From contig JAUJYZ010001432.1 in assembly GCA_033675265.1 (NCBI GenBank), forward strand, positions 186,001-250,000: 64,000 nt of DNA, in the 5' to 3' direction. Below are positions 62,029-64,000 of this stretch, one piece after another. Within the stretch, counting starts at the first letter, position 1, and each line of letters begins with the position of its first letter. The position numbers and the translations under genes are program-made. Under the pieces are notes generated by a model. It was not told the origin of the DNA. It searched no databases and saw only the letters and a program-made list of their open reading frames with translations. The stretch comes from Actinostola sp. cb2023 (taxonomy: Eukaryota; Cnidaria; Anthozoa; Actiniaria; Actinostolidae).

Positions 62029-64000
62029 AACCAGTTGTTGAGTGTCTTGTGCAGTTATATGCATGAACAAGGGGCGCTATGTGTTCCGGACAATCTTTCT
62101 TCTTATCCACATCGAGGGTGCCGAGCATGCTGAGTAGCGTTCTGTTAAAACGCTCAGTCTGGCCATTCCTCTGGGGATGGTAGGGTGTGGTCGTTGACTT
62201 TTCGATGCCCGCAACTTTACACAGATCTTTGATTACGCGTGACTCGAAGTCTTGCCCTTGGTCCGAGTGGAGTCTTTGTGGCAGTCCAACATGTACCAAT
62301 ACCTTCTTCCACAGGACTTTAGCTACGGTTTCTGCTTTCTGATTGCGCGTGGGTATTGCCCAGGCGAACTTTGTAAAGCTGTCGGTGACAACGAGTACAT
62401 TCTCGTAGCCTCCCTTGCCCTTTAATTTCTCGATCGACAAGAAGTCAACTGCTAACAGTTCCATGGGCTCAGTTGCGACAATGGGGATCATAGGTGCACG
62501 TGGAGGGTCAGGAGTCTTCCGTTTGATGCACCTCTCGCATTCTTTGATGTGTTTGTCAACACTGCTCGTCATGCCGGGCCAGAAGAAACGCTGCTGAATG
62601 AGGTCAAGAGTCTTGTCCTTCTCCAGGTGGCCAACATTGTCATGCAGACCCGTCAGAACACGCTTGTGTATTGATTCCGGTAGGACCAGTTGGAATACTT
62701 CTTTCTCGTCAACTAGGCGCCGCCGAAACAAAACCCCATTACGAAGGGTGAGTCTCTCTCTGTCCCTTAAGATCTGTCGAACAAGACGACTCTCTCGTTC
62801 CGGGTTCACATTCTGGTCGTGAAGGAGTGTTGTGGCTCGACTGATGATAGGATCCTCTCTCTGTAGCTTGATCCAATCTGCGGTAGCCATTACTTTGAAA
62901 TTGGTATGTTGAGAGAACAATACGTCAGGGATTGCTGCAGGCTGCATGGCTAGTGCTTCCACCGATGGGCAAGTGAGGGTTTCATCGTCATACTGCGATT
63001 GAACGGCGTGGTAACTGCAAATTGCTCGGAATACTTCCCTGGAACAGGTGTTCGCATTGCTACTATCCAATAGGTTGAGTTTCGCCAAGAATGGGCGGAT
63101 GTACTCCATATCGGTAGGTATCCCGTCGGTGCCTGGAGCACATGAGTTGTACGGCACTCGTGACAGTCCATCCGCGTCGCCGTTGGCTTTTCCTGCTCGA
63201 TATGTGATGTCGAAGTCAAATGTAGACAGGTCGGCCAACCATCGGTGGTCGGTGGCACTCAGTTTGGCGGTGGTAAGGAGGTATGTCAAGGGGTTGCTGT
63301 CCGTCACCACGTGGAACTTCCGTCCGTACAGGTACTGTTTGAATTTATCGGTCACTGCCCACTTTAGAGCGAGGAACTCGCGGCGATATGCAGAGTATCG
63401 TCGTTCTGCTGCATTCAGGGAGCGACTGCCATAAGCTATGACACGAGGTTTTCCATCCTGCGCTTGGTATAATGCGGCGCCCAGGCCCTCTCCTGAGGCA
63501 TCAGTGTGGAGGATGAAGGGAGAGCTGAAATCTGGGAAAGCCAAAATTGGGCAGGAAGACAATCTGTTGATCAGCGTCGTGAACGCTTGCTGGCAATCAA
63601 CCGTCCAGGTAAAAGGCTCTGTTAATTTCCGATTGGTCCCTTTTACATCAGGGCTACGCAACAAGCTGTTGAGTGGGGCAGCAATCTTAGCGAATCCCTC
63701 GATGAACGATCGATAGTACCCCGCAAATCCTAGAAATGTTTGAAGCTCTTTCACGTTCTTGGGTGGGTGTCCCAACCATTTCTTTAAAACTACAACTTTA
63801 TCTGGATCTGGTCCCACTCCCTCCCTGGAAACTACGTGGCCCAGGTAGGTTAACTTGGTTTGAAACAGTTTACATTTCGAAGGCTTTAGTTTGAGACCAT
63901 ACTCGCCCAATCGAGTCTTAAGCATTTCGTCGAAGCTTCGTGCAAAGACTATGACATCGTCTAGGTATGCAAGACAGATCTCGAGGTTTAAACCTGTCAA
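61979..64000 (-). CDS. Ty3/gypsy pol: RT end, RNase H, integrase (5' end outside window)
   Basis: Open for 673 residues, entering from beyond 64000. It begins within reverse transcriptase (CLAYLDDVIVFARSFDEML, with the catalytic YxDD). LGHVVSREGV and the connection FLGFAGYYRSFIEGFAKIA follow. RNase H starts FILHTDASGEGLGAALYQ and includes YSAYRREFLALKWAV and VVTDSNPL. The integrase zinc finger (HDNVGHLEKDKTL, ECERC) and D,D35E core (LLAVDFL, LHSDQGQDFES, TTTPYHPQRNGQTERFN) are intact. About six residues seem missing between FDEML and RLGEYGLKLKPSKC relative to typical gypsy RT. The frame ends soon after YSPYFLMYGRQPK because of a 1-base shift in an A run near 62010. It is inserted antisense to the LRP2-like gene, probably in an intron. 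Confidence 0.95.
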   Translation of the reverse strand: MTGLNLEICLAYLDDVIVFARSFDEMLKTRLGEYGLKLKPSKCKLFQTKLTYLGHVVSREGVGPDPDKVVVLKKWLGHPPKNVKELQTFLGFAGYYRSFIEGFAKIAAPLNSLLRSPDVKGTNRKLTEPFTWTVDCQQAFTTLINRLSSCPILAFPDFSSPFILHTDASGEGLGAALYQAQDGKPRVIAYGSRSLNAAERRYSAYRREFLALKWAVTDKFKQYLYGRKFHVVTDSNPLTYLLTTAKLSATDHRWLADLSTFDFDITYRAGKANGDADGLSRVPYNSCAPGTDGIPTDMEYIRPFLAKLNLLDSSNANTCSREVFRAICSYHAVQSQYDDETLTCPSVEALAMQPAAIPDVLFSQHTNFKVMATADWIKLQREDPIISRATTLLHDQNVNPERESRLVRQILRDRERLTLRNGVLFRRRLVDEKEVFQLVLPESIHKRVLTGLHDNVGHLEKDKTLDLIQQRFFWPGMTSSVDKHIKECERCIKRKTPDPPRAPMIPIVATEPMELLAVDFLSIEKLKGKGGYENVLVVTDSFTKFAWAIPTRNQKAETVAKVLWKKVLVHVGLPQRLHSDQGQDFESRVIKDLCKVAGIEKSTTTPYHPQRNGQTERFNRTLLSMLGTLDVDKKKDCPEHIAPLVHAYNCTRHSTTGYSPYFLMYGRQPKITS

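Overview
The window is animal nuclear DNA: AT-rich, with intron-split coding sequence and very dense repeats. Gene content (a megalin-type LDL-receptor-related protein, a carnitine-pathway type dioxygenase) and repeat content (Penelope-like element, Ty3/gypsy element, Helitron2-like elements, many foldback MITEs) suggest a marine invertebrate. An anthozoan cnidarian is plausible, but the sequence alone does not prove it.

Layout. 1-19,700 has no convincing intact gene. It holds a decayed multi-copy gene fragment (4.7-5.7 kb, minus strand), minisatellites, and nested inverted repeats at 1.3-3.3, 6.1-7.4, 10.2-15.7 and 15.7-17.7 kb. 19,775-21,115 (minus) is a complete single-exon gene of the TMLHE/BBOX1 family of Fe(II)/2-oxoglutarate dioxygenases. 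21-35 kb is repeats, including a 5.67-kb element with terminal inverted repeats (TIRs) and 9-bp target-site duplications (TSDs) at 28,221-33,893. 35,235-58,580 (plus) is the 5' part of a large LRP2/megalin-like gene. It has 17 exons in unbroken phase: signal peptide, seven LDL-receptor class A (LA) modules, two EGF modules, YWTD propeller, EGF, YWTD propeller, EGF, then three LA modules opening the second ligand-binding cluster. Its introns hold satellites, two copies of a foldback MITE, a TTAA-flanked element, a Helitron2-like element, a 2.3-kb foldback and a 5'-truncated Penelope-like element with a 13-bp TSD. 59.9-64 kb (minus) is the 3' part of a Ty3/gypsy retrotransposon, probably in the next LRP2 intron, whose pol tail carries a large in-frame minisatellite.

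Most notable points: (1) the TMLHE/BBOX1-like enzyme has HxG instead of the iron-binding HxD, the signature of Fe/2OG halogenases, with the distal His and the 2OG-binding Arg kept; (2) a ~14-nt motif, TTGGGCTNCCTGTG, occurs about 19 times on both strands, three times as an ordered array; (3) four Helitron2-like elements have asymmetric terminal inverted repeats that co-vary within each element; (4) two elements share a TIR design with a compensated internal hairpin, and an empty-site paralog of one insertion lies in the same window; (5) two compensating frameshifts lie inside the gypsy minisatellite.
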